Source: Rhodospirillales bacterium (GTDB taxonomy: Bacteria > Pseudomonadota > Alphaproteobacteria > Rhodospirillales > Casp-alpha2). From it: a DNA stretch of 52,345 nt. Location: contig JABMOG010000040.1 of NCBI GenBank assembly GCA_013204265.1, positions 1 to 52,345 of the forward strand, read 5' to 3'. The stretch's first letter is position 1; every line of letters starts with the position of its first letter. Below the pieces are notes generated by a model. The model had not been told where the DNA came from and ran no database searches. It was given only the letters and a program-made list of their open reading frames with translations. Shown in pieces: positions 8,105 to 16,443 of the stretch. The translations under genes and the position numbers were made by a program.

Positions 8105-9795
8105 GGGTTGAACACGTCTAGGTGTGGAATGGAAAGGGACGAGAGACTAGCGACATAAATCTGGCCACCGCAAGGCATTTCTGCCGTCGCCGCCTGTAAT
8201 TTGTCGCGGTCCGCCGCGGCCAGATCCGACAGCGCGACAAAACCATGATCGGTCAGGAAAGTGCCGGCGATAGTGTTTCTTTCTGTCGGCACATATTCGG
8301 CGACAAGCCAGCCCACACCACAATCCATAAGGGCGTCGACCAGGGCCTTCAACATCCAGGCTTCAAGGTGCCGCCCGAGCACCCGGCAGCTCAGCATAAA
8401 TGTATCGAGGAATGCGACGTCGGCGGTAGCAGTCGGCAGCGCTATGACCAGTCCGGTCAGGCCGTGATCGCCAAACTTGTCTTCCAGGTTGACCAGAAAT
8501 GCGCCCTCGCCGGCCCGTTCGACCAGGCCCACCAGTTCGGCATCGCTATGACGCCGGGTCCGCAGATTGAATTGATTGGTCTTTGCGCAAAGCTGTTGGG
8601 CGCGCGATCTTGTCACGGTGTCGATGGCCTGAACACGCGGCCGCAAGTCGATTGATTTAAGAAAATCTCCTTCGCTGTCCGCCGTTTCAATCTCGTCGAC
8701 GAAGATTGCCCGATCCCGGTATTGTTCGGTCTTGCGGCGGTCTTCAGCAGATGTTGAAAAACCGGCAAGTTCATCCATCGCTGCCAGAATACCGGGCCAA
8801 AGGGTTATGTCGGTAGGGGGCTCGGGGGTCAGCACCTGGGGCAGGGCATGACGCATTTTTTCCCGTTCCAGGGGGTTGTCGTCCCAGAACACAAAACTGT
8901 CGAGACCCAGACCTAATTCATCGGCCAGGGAATTTATGGAGTCGGTTTTTTCCTGCCAGTCGACACGCCAGGCCGCGATGTCGGGCGCCTTCAGTGTCAT
9001 GCCGGGATGATTGTCGAAGACCTCGCGGACTTCATTGTCGTTATTATTGCTGGCAATCGCCAGCAGAATGCCGCGCTGTTTTAACGATAGCGCCACGGCT
9101 TGGAAATCGGTGAAAGCCTGGCCCATACCGTCCTGTCCAAGTACCAGGCCCGCCATGCCGACTTCGCCGACAATGCCGCCCCAAAGGGTATTATCGCAAT
9201 CAAGTACCAATACTTTTTTGGCCGGCGCGTCGATGCGGGCCAACACTGCGGCGCAGGCCAGCGCCGTCGCTTCGATGCCGGCGCGCGACAACCGGCAGCG
9301 GGCGGCGTAGTAATTGCGGCTGTCAAAACAGGAGGCGTAGCCGGGGATCGCGAAGACATCGTCCAGCGCTATCAGATAAAGCCCGGCTTCCCGGGCGGCC
9401 AATACGTTAAATGCGGCTTCCAGACACCGTCCCTGTTTGCGCCACGGATCGCCATCCCTGGCGGCGCGCACGGGACTATCGGGCCGCCATGTCGACCACG
9501 CGACGATTGTCGGCGCTGCCGACTTATCAAGACGCTTGTGCAAGGCCTGCATTATCGGTTGCAGCAGGCCGTCAAAATAGTCAGCATCGTCGGTTCCTGG
9601 ACCCGAAAAGGCGGTAGGCGCGATCAGATCTTCGAGGAAACACAGCCATAATACACCGGTGGCTTGGCCAGACAAAAGCACCTGCGGCCAGTCGCCAAAT
9701 TCCCCGAAATCCAGATCGTACCGCGCGGCCAGGGGGCGCCATCCGTCGTTACCGGGCAGTAAATTTGATGTCGACGTGATTCTGAATTTGTTCAC
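8101..9795 (-). CDS. FkbH-like HAD-fold acyl-loading protein
   Basis: The 564-aa protein has the FkbH layout. After an N-terminal region of about 190 aa comes the HAD motif VLDCDNTLWGG (D199, D201), with SNN and VFWDDNPLERE further on. A GNAT-like C-terminal part includes NQFNLRTRR, DKFGDHGLTG and MLSCRVLGRHLE. Family members take a 3-carbon unit from 1,3-bisphosphoglycerate, dephosphorylate it and load it on an ACP; the ACP gene follows directly. The product may be an N-glyceryl or related acyl group on a surface amino sugar, which is inference. The start is GTG at 9795 with AGAGAG four bases upstream. Confidence 0.85.
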   Translation of the reverse strand: MNKFRITSTSNLLPGNDGWRPLAARYDLDFGEFGDWPQVLLSGQATGVLWLCFLEDLIAPTAFSGPGTDDADYFDGLLQPIMQALHKRLDKSAAPTIVAWSTWRPDSPVRAARDGDPWRKQGRCLEAAFNVLAAREAGLYLIALDDVFAIPGYASCFDSRNYYAARCRLSRAGIEATALACAAVLARIDAPAKKVLVLDCDNTLWGGIVGEVGMAGLVLGQDGMGQAFTDFQAVALSLKQRGILLAIASNNNDNEVREVFDNHPGMTLKAPDIAAWRVDWQEKTDSINSLADELGLGLDSFVFWDDNPLEREKMRHALPQVLTPEPPTDITLWPGILAAMDELAGFSTSAEDRRKTEQYRDRAIFVDEIETADSEGDFLKSIDLRPRVQAIDTVTRSRAQQLCAKTNQFNLRTRRHSDAELVGLVERAGEGAFLVNLEDKFGDHGLTGLVIALPTATADVAFLDTFMLSCRVLGRHLEAWMLKALVDALMDCGVGWLVAEYVPTERNTIAGTFLTDHGFVALSDLAAADRDKLQAATAEMPCGGQIYVASLSSLSIPHLDVFNP

Positions 9796-9829
9796 TACAC
9801 TCTCTTTTTAATAAGTCATCGGAGGCGGC

Positions 9830-10861
9830 CTACAATCGGGACCGGACGACAGCCACGATCTTATCCATGTCGTCGTCTCCCAGGCCCGCATGCACGGGTA
9901 CCAATACCGTTCTTTCGAAACGCGGTTCGAAGACATTGCGATTGGTGTCAAAATTGTAGATGCCAATCCGAAAGCCCGCGTCATCAAGGGCCGCCGCGAC
10001 CCCTTCAGCCTTGCCACCGGGCACCTTTAACGGCACCACATAAGGAGCTATGTCGGGTTCAAGATGATCGAAGGCGCCGGTTGATTCAAGGTTTTCATAC
10101 AGGCGTGCGTAATTTTGGCAGCGTTGATTCAGCCATGCCGCGACGGCGGGTGCGGTCAGGATATTTCGGGTCGGTCGCGGCATTACCTGACTGTAGTCGG
10201 AAATAGCATAGGCCATCGCCTGGCTCATGATCAGCGGATTGCCGAGCGCGGTGTATCGCCCTTTGTCGTCAAGCAGGCGTGCCCAGTACGTCCAGAATTT
10301 TGCAAAGTGCGATGTCGCTTCACCTGGGGCCAGGTCGCGGGCGAATTGCCTCAGGTGGGCATCGTCGGTTTGCAGGGCGCCGCCCAGGACGACCGGAAAC
10401 AATTTTGGAAAGCTGAAGATCGATCCGATGCGTAAATCCTGGTCGGCGTCGTCACAGTCCCGCCAGTGTGACTCAAAACAGTTGACGGAATTTTCGATGA
10501 CGAACAGCCCGTCTTCCTGGCAGCGCTCGCTGATCGCCTTCATGTTTTGGGGAAATCCATACTGGTGATATATCATCACTCCGCGCAGATCCGGGTTTGG
10601 GCGATTGGCCGGGAAGCATAGCTTGTGAAACGTCTGGTAAAGCGTCGTGCAGGCCCATTGCGGAGCCAGAATTTGCGCCGTTTTATCTGCCAAAACGCCG
10701 CTGTCGCGCAGATAAAGAAGTATCGCGCGCAAGGCGGAACGGGCACACAGCGTCATCATCCACCCATCTTCTTGCGACCAAGCTGTCGGTACATTGTCAC
10801 TTTTAAGGAAGGCGGCAACCTGTCCGGCCAACGAATAGGGTTGGGTTTCACGGATGATCAT
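9830..10861 (-). CDS. DegT-like aminotransferase homologue, cofactor Asp replaced
   Basis: The 343-aa protein is a divergent fold-type I PLP protein of the DegT/DnrJ group and a paralogue of its upstream neighbour. MIYHQYGFPQNM parallels VVYHQYGFAQDM there. The lysine expected to bind PLP is kept (FSFPKLF, K153). The aspartate that normally contacts the pyridine nitrogen is Asn here (VIENSVN, N124, against VIEDCAHA). This may reduce or abolish transamination, leaving a structural or regulatory partner. The start overlaps the previous stop by 4 bp (ATGA). Confidence 0.7.
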   Translation of the reverse strand: MIIRETQPYSLAGQVAAFLKSDNVPTAWSQEDGWMMTLCARSALRAILLYLRDSGVLADKTAQILAPQWACTTLYQTFHKLCFPANRPNPDLRGVMIYHQYGFPQNMKAISERCQEDGLFVIENSVNCFESHWRDCDDADQDLRIGSIFSFPKLFPVVLGGALQTDDAHLRQFARDLAPGEATSHFAKFWTYWARLLDDKGRYTALGNPLIMSQAMAYAISDYSQVMPRPTRNILTAPAVAAWLNQRCQNYARLYENLESTGAFDHLEPDIAPYVVPLKVPGGKAEGVAAALDDAGFRIGIYNFDTNRNVFEPRFERTVLVPVHAGLGDDDMDKIVAVVRSRL

Positions 10862-11919
10862 GGCCGCCCTCCATCGTCTGCCACGGCGCGCTTCAGGTCT
10901 TCCCCGATCTGCATCATGGCGGGCGCCTCGAGGCCCTGATGAACGGGGACCAAAAGCCGGTCCTGGAAATCCGGCCGCAACAGATTACGGGCCACGTCGA
11001 ATTTATAATACCCGGCATTGATGCCGCGCGCGCGAACCGCCGTCAGGGCCTGGTCACGGCGGTGGTCAGGAATCTTCACCGGCACGCAATAAGGTGTGGC
11101 AGTTTCTTCCAGGCCGGCGACCATATCAGTATCGGCGAGCGCCTGCGTGAGGACATGCCAGTTATCCCGGCGCTTCTGCATGACCGGCCGCGCCAGCTGG
11201 TGGCGCAACAGTCGGACCACCAGGGCGTTGATCCGGGGGTGGCGGTCGTAAACCGCATAGCTTGTTTCAAGCATCCGATTGAGCAATCCGGGGGAGCCGT
11301 CGGCGGCCAGATCATGCAGCAGTCGCACAGTCAGGGACCAGGCTTGCAGATAGGCTTTGTGGTTTTCAGTCATGGCGGCGACGATGCGCTCATAGCTCTC
11401 TGCATCCCTGATCCACAGGCCGCCGGCCATGATGCACGGGAAGAACTTAGAATAACTAAAAACAGCGTAATCCCCGAAAGTGCCAAGCCGTCGCCCCCGG
11501 TAGTCACCGGCCAGGGCATGGGCGCAATCTTCGATGACCGGAATCCCCCTGTCGGAGGCAAAGGCACCAATAGCCTCCATATCTTGAGCGAAGCCGTACT
11601 GGTGATAAACGACCATCGCCGCGATATCGCCTTCCGGAGACAGGGTCGGAAAGGCATGCGGATGCATGGCGCTGTAGACGGCATAGCCAAGCCATTTCGG
11701 AACAAGAACGTTATCGTTCTTGTTCCGAATTGAATTTGTGGCTCTCAGGTCTTGCAAAGCCAGGCACAGGGCCCCCTTGCCGGAGCTGGTCGGGATGAAG
11801 AACCCCTCATCGGGCAATGGGTTCAGCGGTGCCCCCGCACGCGCGCACAGAATTCCGGCAAGATCGGCGACCCGCAGGGCCGGCAGGTCGAACGGCTGTG
11901 GTGACAGAAATTTTGCCAT
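10858..11919 (-). CDS. DegT/DnrJ/EryC1-like aminotransferase
   Basis: The 353-aa protein keeps the core DegT features: GKGALCLAL near the N-terminus, VIEDCAHALAGDY with D131 for the pyridine nitrogen, and FSYSKFFPC with K158 as the likely PLP lysine. Family members transfer an amino group to a keto sugar, usually nucleotide-linked. The motif spacing is less regular than in PseC. ATG 11919 is chosen just beyond the preceding stop; a TTG at 11931 would overlap the upstream gene. The next gene is a degenerate paralogue, so the two may form a heteromer. Confidence 0.75.
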   Translation of the reverse strand: MAKFLSPQPFDLPALRVADLAGILCARAGAPLNPLPDEGFFIPTSSGKGALCLALQDLRATNSIRNKNDNVLVPKWLGYAVYSAMHPHAFPTLSPEGDIAAMVVYHQYGFAQDMEAIGAFASDRGIPVIEDCAHALAGDYRGRRLGTFGDYAVFSYSKFFPCIMAGGLWIRDAESYERIVAAMTENHKAYLQAWSLTVRLLHDLAADGSPGLLNRMLETSYAVYDRHPRINALVVRLLRHQLARPVMQKRRDNWHVLTQALADTDMVAGLEETATPYCVPVKIPDHRRDQALTAVRARGINAGYYKFDVARNLLRPDFQDRLLVPVHQGLEAPAMMQIGEDLKRAVADDGGRP

Positions 11920-11920
11920 A

Positions 11921-13018
11921 TCAGCATTCAAAGTAGTCGGCAGCGGTTCGGGACAACGCTGCGCAGTAATGGTTCAGGGCTTCCTGATCTAAAAACTTTT
12001 CGGCGACACGAACGCTTTTCATACCGTCCCGGGACCACCCATGTTTGAAGAAACTGATGCCGAAATTCTTTTGATCAGGGGTCCAGTTCCAGTCGGCTTT
12101 CTCGGCCCAACGGCCGAGTTCATAGGACTGGGCGCCGTCTTTGGCGAGGGTCCGAATGGCTTGCCATTTCAACAGGTGCGAAACGAACGCATCCTGAAAA
12201 GCAGGCTCTACCGCCACCGAGGCATCATAGGCGTGGCCCTTGTGCTCCAGAACTACTAGGACGCCAGCAATATCGCCACTGTCATGGCTGCGGGCGGAAA
12301 CTAAAAAGCCGAGCCCCTGACGTGCCATGTTGACCATTTCGGTATAGCTCTCACGCGGCCGGAACATGCCACCGCTGTCCTTCACGTGCAGATCAAAATA
12401 GGCCTGCTCGAGATTGTCGTCTATATCTTCGCCACGGCTGACCCGCAGATCAAAACCTTTGCTAAATTTTTTTATATATCTTTTGTAGCGATCCCGAATA
12501 CCGGTTTCGGAATCGGAATCGATCGTCATCCAGTGCGATGAATAGCCAGTATCCAGATAATGATATTTGGCAATAATACGAGCAAAACGGCGCTGATCGT
12601 CGTCATCCGGTTTCGGCGGGGACAGCATATACCGGACACGCTTTCCGCCGCGCTGGGCTGTCCGCCTTTCGGCTTCTGCGAAGGCGGCCAGTTCCAGCTC
12701 CCAGTCTTTGTCGGCTCCGTTCAGAAAACAGGGCCATGGCAATGGGCCGCCGTAATAGCTGGCTTCCCGAGTTTCGTAATCGCCCAGTTTTAAGGGGCCG
12801 AGTGCCAACGGCACCAGCCCGACGGGCCTGCCTTCGTTTTCAACGATAAAGCTGGCATTTTCGAATTGCGCCCCGGTGGCGGCGGCAACATAGCGGTAAA
12901 AAGCTGGTGTGTGCATATACCAGGCATCTGGACACCGCTCGACCAGATCTTCCCAGACCTTCAAACCGGATTCTTCGGGGGTAACGTCGAGGAATCGCAG
13001 GGTTGATTTATCAGCCAT
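11921..13018 (-). CDS. FemAB/GNAT-superfamily acyl or aminoacyl transferase
   Basis: The 365-aa protein has two GNAT-like halves as in FemAB-type or Acetyltransf_6 proteins. Signs include AWYMHTPAFYRYVAAA and FIVENEGRPVGLVPL in the first half, and YDASVAVEPAFQDAFVSHLLKW with YELGR in the second. Related proteins in exopolysaccharide loci are annotated as cellulose- or peptidoglycan-type acyltransferases; the substrate cannot be told here. AGAGG lies 7 bp before the ATG. It is the first gene of the minus-strand operon and is read away from the shared control region at 13019-13379. Confidence 0.7.
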   Translation of the reverse strand: MADKSTLRFLDVTPEESGLKVWEDLVERCPDAWYMHTPAFYRYVAAATGAQFENASFIVENEGRPVGLVPLALGPLKLGDYETREASYYGGPLPWPCFLNGADKDWELELAAFAEAERRTAQRGGKRVRYMLSPPKPDDDDQRRFARIIAKYHYLDTGYSSHWMTIDSDSETGIRDRYKRYIKKFSKGFDLRVSRGEDIDDNLEQAYFDLHVKDSGGMFRPRESYTEMVNMARQGLGFLVSARSHDSGDIAGVLVVLEHKGHAYDASVAVEPAFQDAFVSHLLKWQAIRTLAKDGAQSYELGRWAEKADWNWTPDQKNFGISFFKHGWSRDGMKSVRVAEKFLDQEALNHYCAALSRTAADYFEC

Positions 13019-13036
13019 CAGAAGCCTCTACAGACA

Positions 13037-13067
13037 TATTTACGCGCCCCCGCATCAATCGTGTCAA
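13037..13067 (-). promoter_or_regulatory. Possible promoter of the minus-strand operon
   Basis: On the minus strand TTGACA (13067-13062) is a perfect -35 and TAAATA (13042-13037) a fair -10. The 19-bp spacing is long, and the resulting 5' leader would be very short, just covering the AGAGG ribosome-binding site. A start further upstream in the divergent region is also possible. Confidence 0.3.
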
Positions 13068-13100
13068 GCCAGGCGGAATTGCCAAAAATCATTATGACGC

Positions 13101-13127
13101 TTGACGTTCACGAAATGAACGTATAAA
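13101..13127 (+). promoter_or_regulatory. pseB operon promoter with the shared palindromic operator
   Basis: TTGACG (13101-13106) and TATAAA (13122-13127) form a promoter-like pair with a short 15-bp spacer. The perfect inverted repeat CGTTCA (13105-13110), N5, TGAACG (13116-13121) overlaps the -35 exactly as at 411-437, although the central five bases differ. The sequence lies between divergent operons, so one bound dimer could affect both. The likely binder is the winged-helix protein encoded at 493-1128. Confidence 0.65.
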
Positions 13128-13181
13128 TCTTTGTTATATTTATAGCAAGTCCGGCATGCACTTAATTTACCGGTCCAAAGA

Positions 13182-13198
13182 ACCGTCGGGATGACGGT
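13182..13198 (+). promoter_or_regulatory. Leader hairpin ACCGTC-GGGAT-GACGGT
   Basis: A perfect 6-bp stem with a 5-base loop lies in the untranslated leader of the pseB operon. Its 3' arm runs into GGTAGC (13196-13201), the core also present in the downstream ops-like site. No U run follows, so it is not a typical intrinsic terminator; it may aid pausing or be incidental. Confidence 0.3.
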
Positions 13199-13309
13199 AG
13201 CAATCCGGAAAGTAACCCGGCGTTATAGGCAGGTTTCGCCGTCATAATTTGTCGAACGGAGCCGGCAACAAGACTCTTCCAACCGCGCAGATGCATTGTC
13301 ACCCTGCGT

Positions 13310-13320
13310 GCGGTAGCGTG
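13310..13320 (+). promoter_or_regulatory. ops-like element (GCGGTAGCGTG)
   Basis: These 11 bases equal positions 2-12 of the enterobacterial ops sequence GGCGGTAGCGTG, where RNA polymerase pauses and recruits RfaH. The element is on the coding strand of an untranslated leader, about 60 bp before the pseB start and roughly 180 bp after the predicted transcription start. The locus has its own RfaH-family gene at 1138. Position, strand and partner gene together make chance unlikely, but recruitment by this homologue is inferred. Confidence 0.6.
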
Positions 13321-13379
13321 CCGAAAACACTAATTCGCCTCTTATCCTTTCAATTTATAGCACTGGACACCTCTGATTT

Positions 13380-14423
13380 ATGAGCACCCGTCCCTACATT
13401 CGCGATTTCAGCAATCCGCAAGCCGACCTTGACGGCAAATCGATCCTGATCACCGGTGGTACCGGGTCGTTCGGCAAGGCCTTCGTCGAAACCATCATCT
13501 CGCGCTACCGTCCCAAGCGGGTGGTCATATTTTCCCGCGACGAGTTGAAGCAGACAGATATGGAACATAATCTGACCAGCGGGGATCTATCGTCCCGGTC
13601 AGGGTGCCTGCGCTTTTTCATCGGCGACGTGCGCGATGCGGATCGCCTGAAGATGGCCATGCGGGGCATCGACTGTGTTATTCACGCTGCGGCGCTGAAA
13701 CATGTTCCGGTTGCCGAATACAACCCGTTTGAATGCATCAAAACCAATGTGTTCGGTGCCGAAAATGTCGTCAATGCGGCAATCGAAACCAATGTCAGGA
13801 ATGTTTTAGCCTTATCGACGGACAAGGCGGCGAGTCCGATAAACCTGTATGGCGCATCGAAACTGGCATCGGACAAAATTTTTGTCGCCGCCAATAACCT
13901 GAGCGGCGGCACCGATACCCGTTTTTCAGTCGTCCGTTACGGTAACGTGGTTGGCTCGCGGGGTAGCGTCGTGCCCTTTTTCCAGAAGTTGATCGACGAA
14001 AACGCCGAAAGTCTTCCAATTACCGACGCCCGCATGACCCGTTTCTGGATCACCTTGCAACAGGGCGTCGATTTTGTGCTGTCCAGCTTTGCCATGATGA
14101 ATGGCGGCGAGACGTTTATCCCGAAAATACCCAGCATGTCGATGACCGAAGTCGGTAGCGCCATGGCGCCCGACCTGGCCCAGCACATCGTCGGCATCCG
14201 TCCCGGTGAAAAATTACACGAAGTCATGGTGTCGTCCGATGACGCCAGAAATACCGTGGAACTGAGTGACCGCTATATTATAGAACCCGCCTTCAAGTGG
14301 AGGACCACGGACGACCTGCGTCAAAAAGATGCCGTCCCGGTGGCCGAAGACTTTACCTATTCCAGCGACGCCAACGCGGAATGGCTGGATGCCGGCGGCC
14401 TGCAAGAAATGCTTGATCAGTAA
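13380..14423 (+). CDS. pseB: UDP-GlcNAc 4,6-dehydratase (inverting), PseB type
   Basis: The 347-aa short-chain dehydrogenase/reductase starts pseudaminic acid synthesis by converting UDP-GlcNAc to the 4-keto-6-deoxy-L-arabino sugar. The NADP-binding loop is GGTGSFG (26-32). The active-site stretch is LSTDKAASPINLYGASKLASDK, with the Asp-Lys pair plus Tyr and Lys typical of PseB/FlaA1. FSRDELKQTDM and RYGNVVGSRGSVVPFF are further family marks. Length is normal for PseB. It heads the main plus-strand operon after a long leader and is followed after 29 bp by pseC. The protein is soluble, unlike the membrane-bound WbpM type. Confidence 0.9.
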   Translation: MSTRPYIRDFSNPQADLDGKSILITGGTGSFGKAFVETIISRYRPKRVVIFSRDELKQTDMEHNLTSGDLSSRSGCLRFFIGDVRDADRLKMAMRGIDCVIHAAALKHVPVAEYNPFECIKTNVFGAENVVNAAIETNVRNVLALSTDKAASPINLYGASKLASDKIFVAANNLSGGTDTRFSVVRYGNVVGSRGSVVPFFQKLIDENAESLPITDARMTRFWITLQQGVDFVLSSFAMMNGGETFIPKIPSMSMTEVGSAMAPDLAQHIVGIRPGEKLHEVMVSSDDARNTVELSDRYIIEPAFKWRTTDDLRQKDAVPVAEDFTYSSDANAEWLDAGGLQEMLDQ

Positions 14424-14452
14424 AAGCAACTCGCGAACCATCAAAAAGTTTT

Positions 14453-15667
14453 ATGACTGATAAACCGATCCTGCCATACGGGCGACAGCACATCGACGCC
14501 GATGATGTTGCCGCCGTCACAGCCGTTCTCAACGGCGATTTCCTGACAACCGGGCCGGCGGTTGATGAATTCGAGACGGCCTTCGCCGAGGCGACGGCGG
14601 CGGGTTATGCCGTTAGTTGTTCCAGCGCCACCGCCGGGCTGCATCTTGCGATGATGGCGTTGGGTATCGGCCCCGGCGACAAAGTCGCCGTGCCGTCGAT
14701 GACGTTTCTGGCGACCGCCAACGCCGTGCGCTATGTCGGCGCCGATGTCGTGTTCACCGATGTCGATCCGGAAAACGGGCTGATGCGTCCCGAAGACCTG
14801 ACCGCCGTTCTGGAGGGGCCGCAGGGACGCGCCATCAAAGTGGTGATCCCGGTTCACCTGGCCGGACAGACCGTCCCTATGGAGCAAATTTCAAAAATTG
14901 CGGACCGATATGGCCTGTCCGTGGTCGAGGACGCTTCTCATGCCGTCGGAACCACCTATGACGACGGTGCCCAGACCAAGGTGGGGTCTTGCCGCCACAG
15001 CCATATGGCGGTGTTTTCCTTCCATCCGGTCAAGACACTGGCCATGGGCGAAGGCGGCGGCGTCACCACCAACGATCCGGCGCTGGCCGATCGCCTGAAA
15101 AGCCTGCGAAATCACGGCATGATCCGCGACGGCGAAAAGATGGCCAATACGGCGCTGGCTTTCGACGACGATGGCGCCGTCAATCCCTGGTATTATGAAA
15201 TGCCGGAAATCGGCTACAATTACCGGGCCAGCGATTTGCACTGTGCGCTTGGTCTCAGCCAGCTTCACAAGCTCGATCAATTCATCAGCCGGCGACGTCA
15301 TCTGGTAGGACTATATGATAAGATGTTGCCCAAATTGACGCCGCATGTGCGCCCGGTTGCACGGGTCGGCAGATGCCATCCGGGTTGGCATATCTACCCC
15401 GTTCTTATTGATTTCGACGCACTCGGCAAATCCCGCGCCCAGATAATGAACGGCTTGCGTGAAATGGGCATCGGCACCCAGGTTCACTATATTCCTGTTC
15501 ACCGGCAGCCCTACTATCGGGCCCTGTATGGCAACACGGACTTGCCCGGGGCCGACCTGTATTACGCCCGCACCCTGACCCTGCCGCTTTTCCCGGCGAT
15601 GAAGGATGAAGACGTGGACCGGGTGGTCGGAGCGTTGGTCGACGTCGCCGGTCATAGTAATTTCTGA
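14453..15667 (+). CDS. pseC: UDP-4-amino-4,6-dideoxy-N-acetyl-altrosamine transaminase, PseC
   Basis: The 404-aa DegT-family aminotransferase should aminate C4 of the PseB product, using PLP and glutamate. LPYGRQHIDADD and NGDFLTTGPAVDEFE are the usual N-terminal marks. VVEDASHAVG carries the cofactor aspartate and FSFHPVKTLAMGEGGG the PLP lysine. GYNYRASDLHCALGLSQL fits the sugar aminotransferase group. Length and order (pseB-pseC) match known pseudaminic acid loci. Confidence 0.9.
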   Translation: MTDKPILPYGRQHIDADDVAAVTAVLNGDFLTTGPAVDEFETAFAEATAAGYAVSCSSATAGLHLAMMALGIGPGDKVAVPSMTFLATANAVRYVGADVVFTDVDPENGLMRPEDLTAVLEGPQGRAIKVVIPVHLAGQTVPMEQISKIADRYGLSVVEDASHAVGTTYDDGAQTKVGSCRHSHMAVFSFHPVKTLAMGEGGGVTTNDPALADRLKSLRNHGMIRDGEKMANTALAFDDDGAVNPWYYEMPEIGYNYRASDLHCALGLSQLHKLDQFISRRRHLVGLYDKMLPKLTPHVRPVARVGRCHPGWHIYPVLIDFDALGKSRAQIMNGLREMGIGTQVHYIPVHRQPYYRALYGNTDLPGADLYYARTLTLPLFPAMKDEDVDRVVGALVDVAGHSNF

Positions 15668-15685
15668 ACGACAAGGCATCATTCG

Positions 15686-16405
15686 ATGGGACATACCAGC
15701 TTTGATAATTTCGCCCGGCTCGCCAGATCGGACCTGAGCAACACCACCCGTGCCGGCCGCCTGTCGAAACAGGCCGCAACTGTTGCCGATATTGTTGAAG
15801 ATATAGCGGCAAAGCTAACGCTTGAAAGCAGCGATTGTTTGTTGGAAATCGGTTGCGGCCCGGGCGATTTGTTGTTGGCGCTGTCAAGCCGCATTGCTTC
15901 GGCCACCGGCAATGATCACCCGGACGTTCTTGCCAACCTGGAAAAGCGGGTGACAAATGGCCGAATCGATACCATTGCCGGAAATTTCATGGAATGCGCA
16001 CCGAACGGGACGTTTTCCAAAATTCTGATTTATAGCGTCATTCAGTACCTGAAGGATCAGGCAGAGGTTGTCGCATTTATCGACAAGGCGCTTGGTCTGT
16101 TGAAACCGGACGGTATTTTGTTAATCGGCGATATTCCCAACCGTGACCGCAAGCGTCGCTTTATGGAATCCGAAACCGGACGGCAGTTTCACAAAGCATG
16201 GCTTCTCGACAGCGGCGATGAAGCGGACCCGTTCGATGGCCTGCCCGTTGATACTGATCTTGTCGCCATTGATGATGCTTTCACCATGTCGCTGCTTCTT
16301 TCCTTGCGACAAAAAGGCTATGAATCCTACGCCGTTCCACAACCGCTTGAACTGCCGTTTAGCCGCACACGCGAAGATATTGTCATCCGGGGCCTGCGGG
16401 GCTGA
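15686..16405 (+). CDS. Class I SAM-dependent methyltransferase
   Basis: The 239-aa protein has a class I methyltransferase core: LLEIGCGPGDLLLAL is motif I, ATGNDHPD follows the second strand, and KPDGILLIGDIPN is the later strand-and-turn motif. No metal-binding or special acceptor motif is evident. N- or O-methylation of a nonulosonate precursor or its acyl group is possible. It lies 18 bp after pseC and just before the LIC12162-like gene. Confidence 0.75.
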   Translation: MGHTSFDNFARLARSDLSNTTRAGRLSKQAATVADIVEDIAAKLTLESSDCLLEIGCGPGDLLLALSSRIASATGNDHPDVLANLEKRVTNGRIDTIAGNFMECAPNGTFSKILIYSVIQYLKDQAEVVAFIDKALGLLKPDGILLIGDIPNRDRKRRFMESETGRQFHKAWLLDSGDEADPFDGLPVDTDLVAIDDAFTMSLLLSLRQKGYESYAVPQPLELPFSRTREDIVIRGLRG

Positions 16406-16443
16406 ACGCGATCGTGCTTGAAAGAACTTCACGACAAAACGCC

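Larger units (their letters stand above)
13019..13379. other. Divergent intergenic control region and pseB leader
   Basis: No gene is visible in these 361 bp. They separate the minus-strand FemAB-to-VOC operon from the plus-strand pseB operon. They hold a possible minus promoter, the palindromic plus promoter, a leader hairpin, two GGTAGC cores and the ops-like site. The untranslated leader before pseB is about 240 nt. Confidence 0.7.

Noticed and set aside
8420-8440. GGCGGTAGC match as another ops site
   Set aside because: It lies inside the fkbH coding region on the non-coding strand and lacks the following GTG, so chance is the simplest explanation.
10939-11733. 264-codon plus-strand frame
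   Set aside because: Antisense shadow of the DegT-like gene; no protein-like motif pattern.
14153-14163. GGTAGCG inside pseB as an ops site
   Set aside because: It is within coding sequence and matches only the short core.
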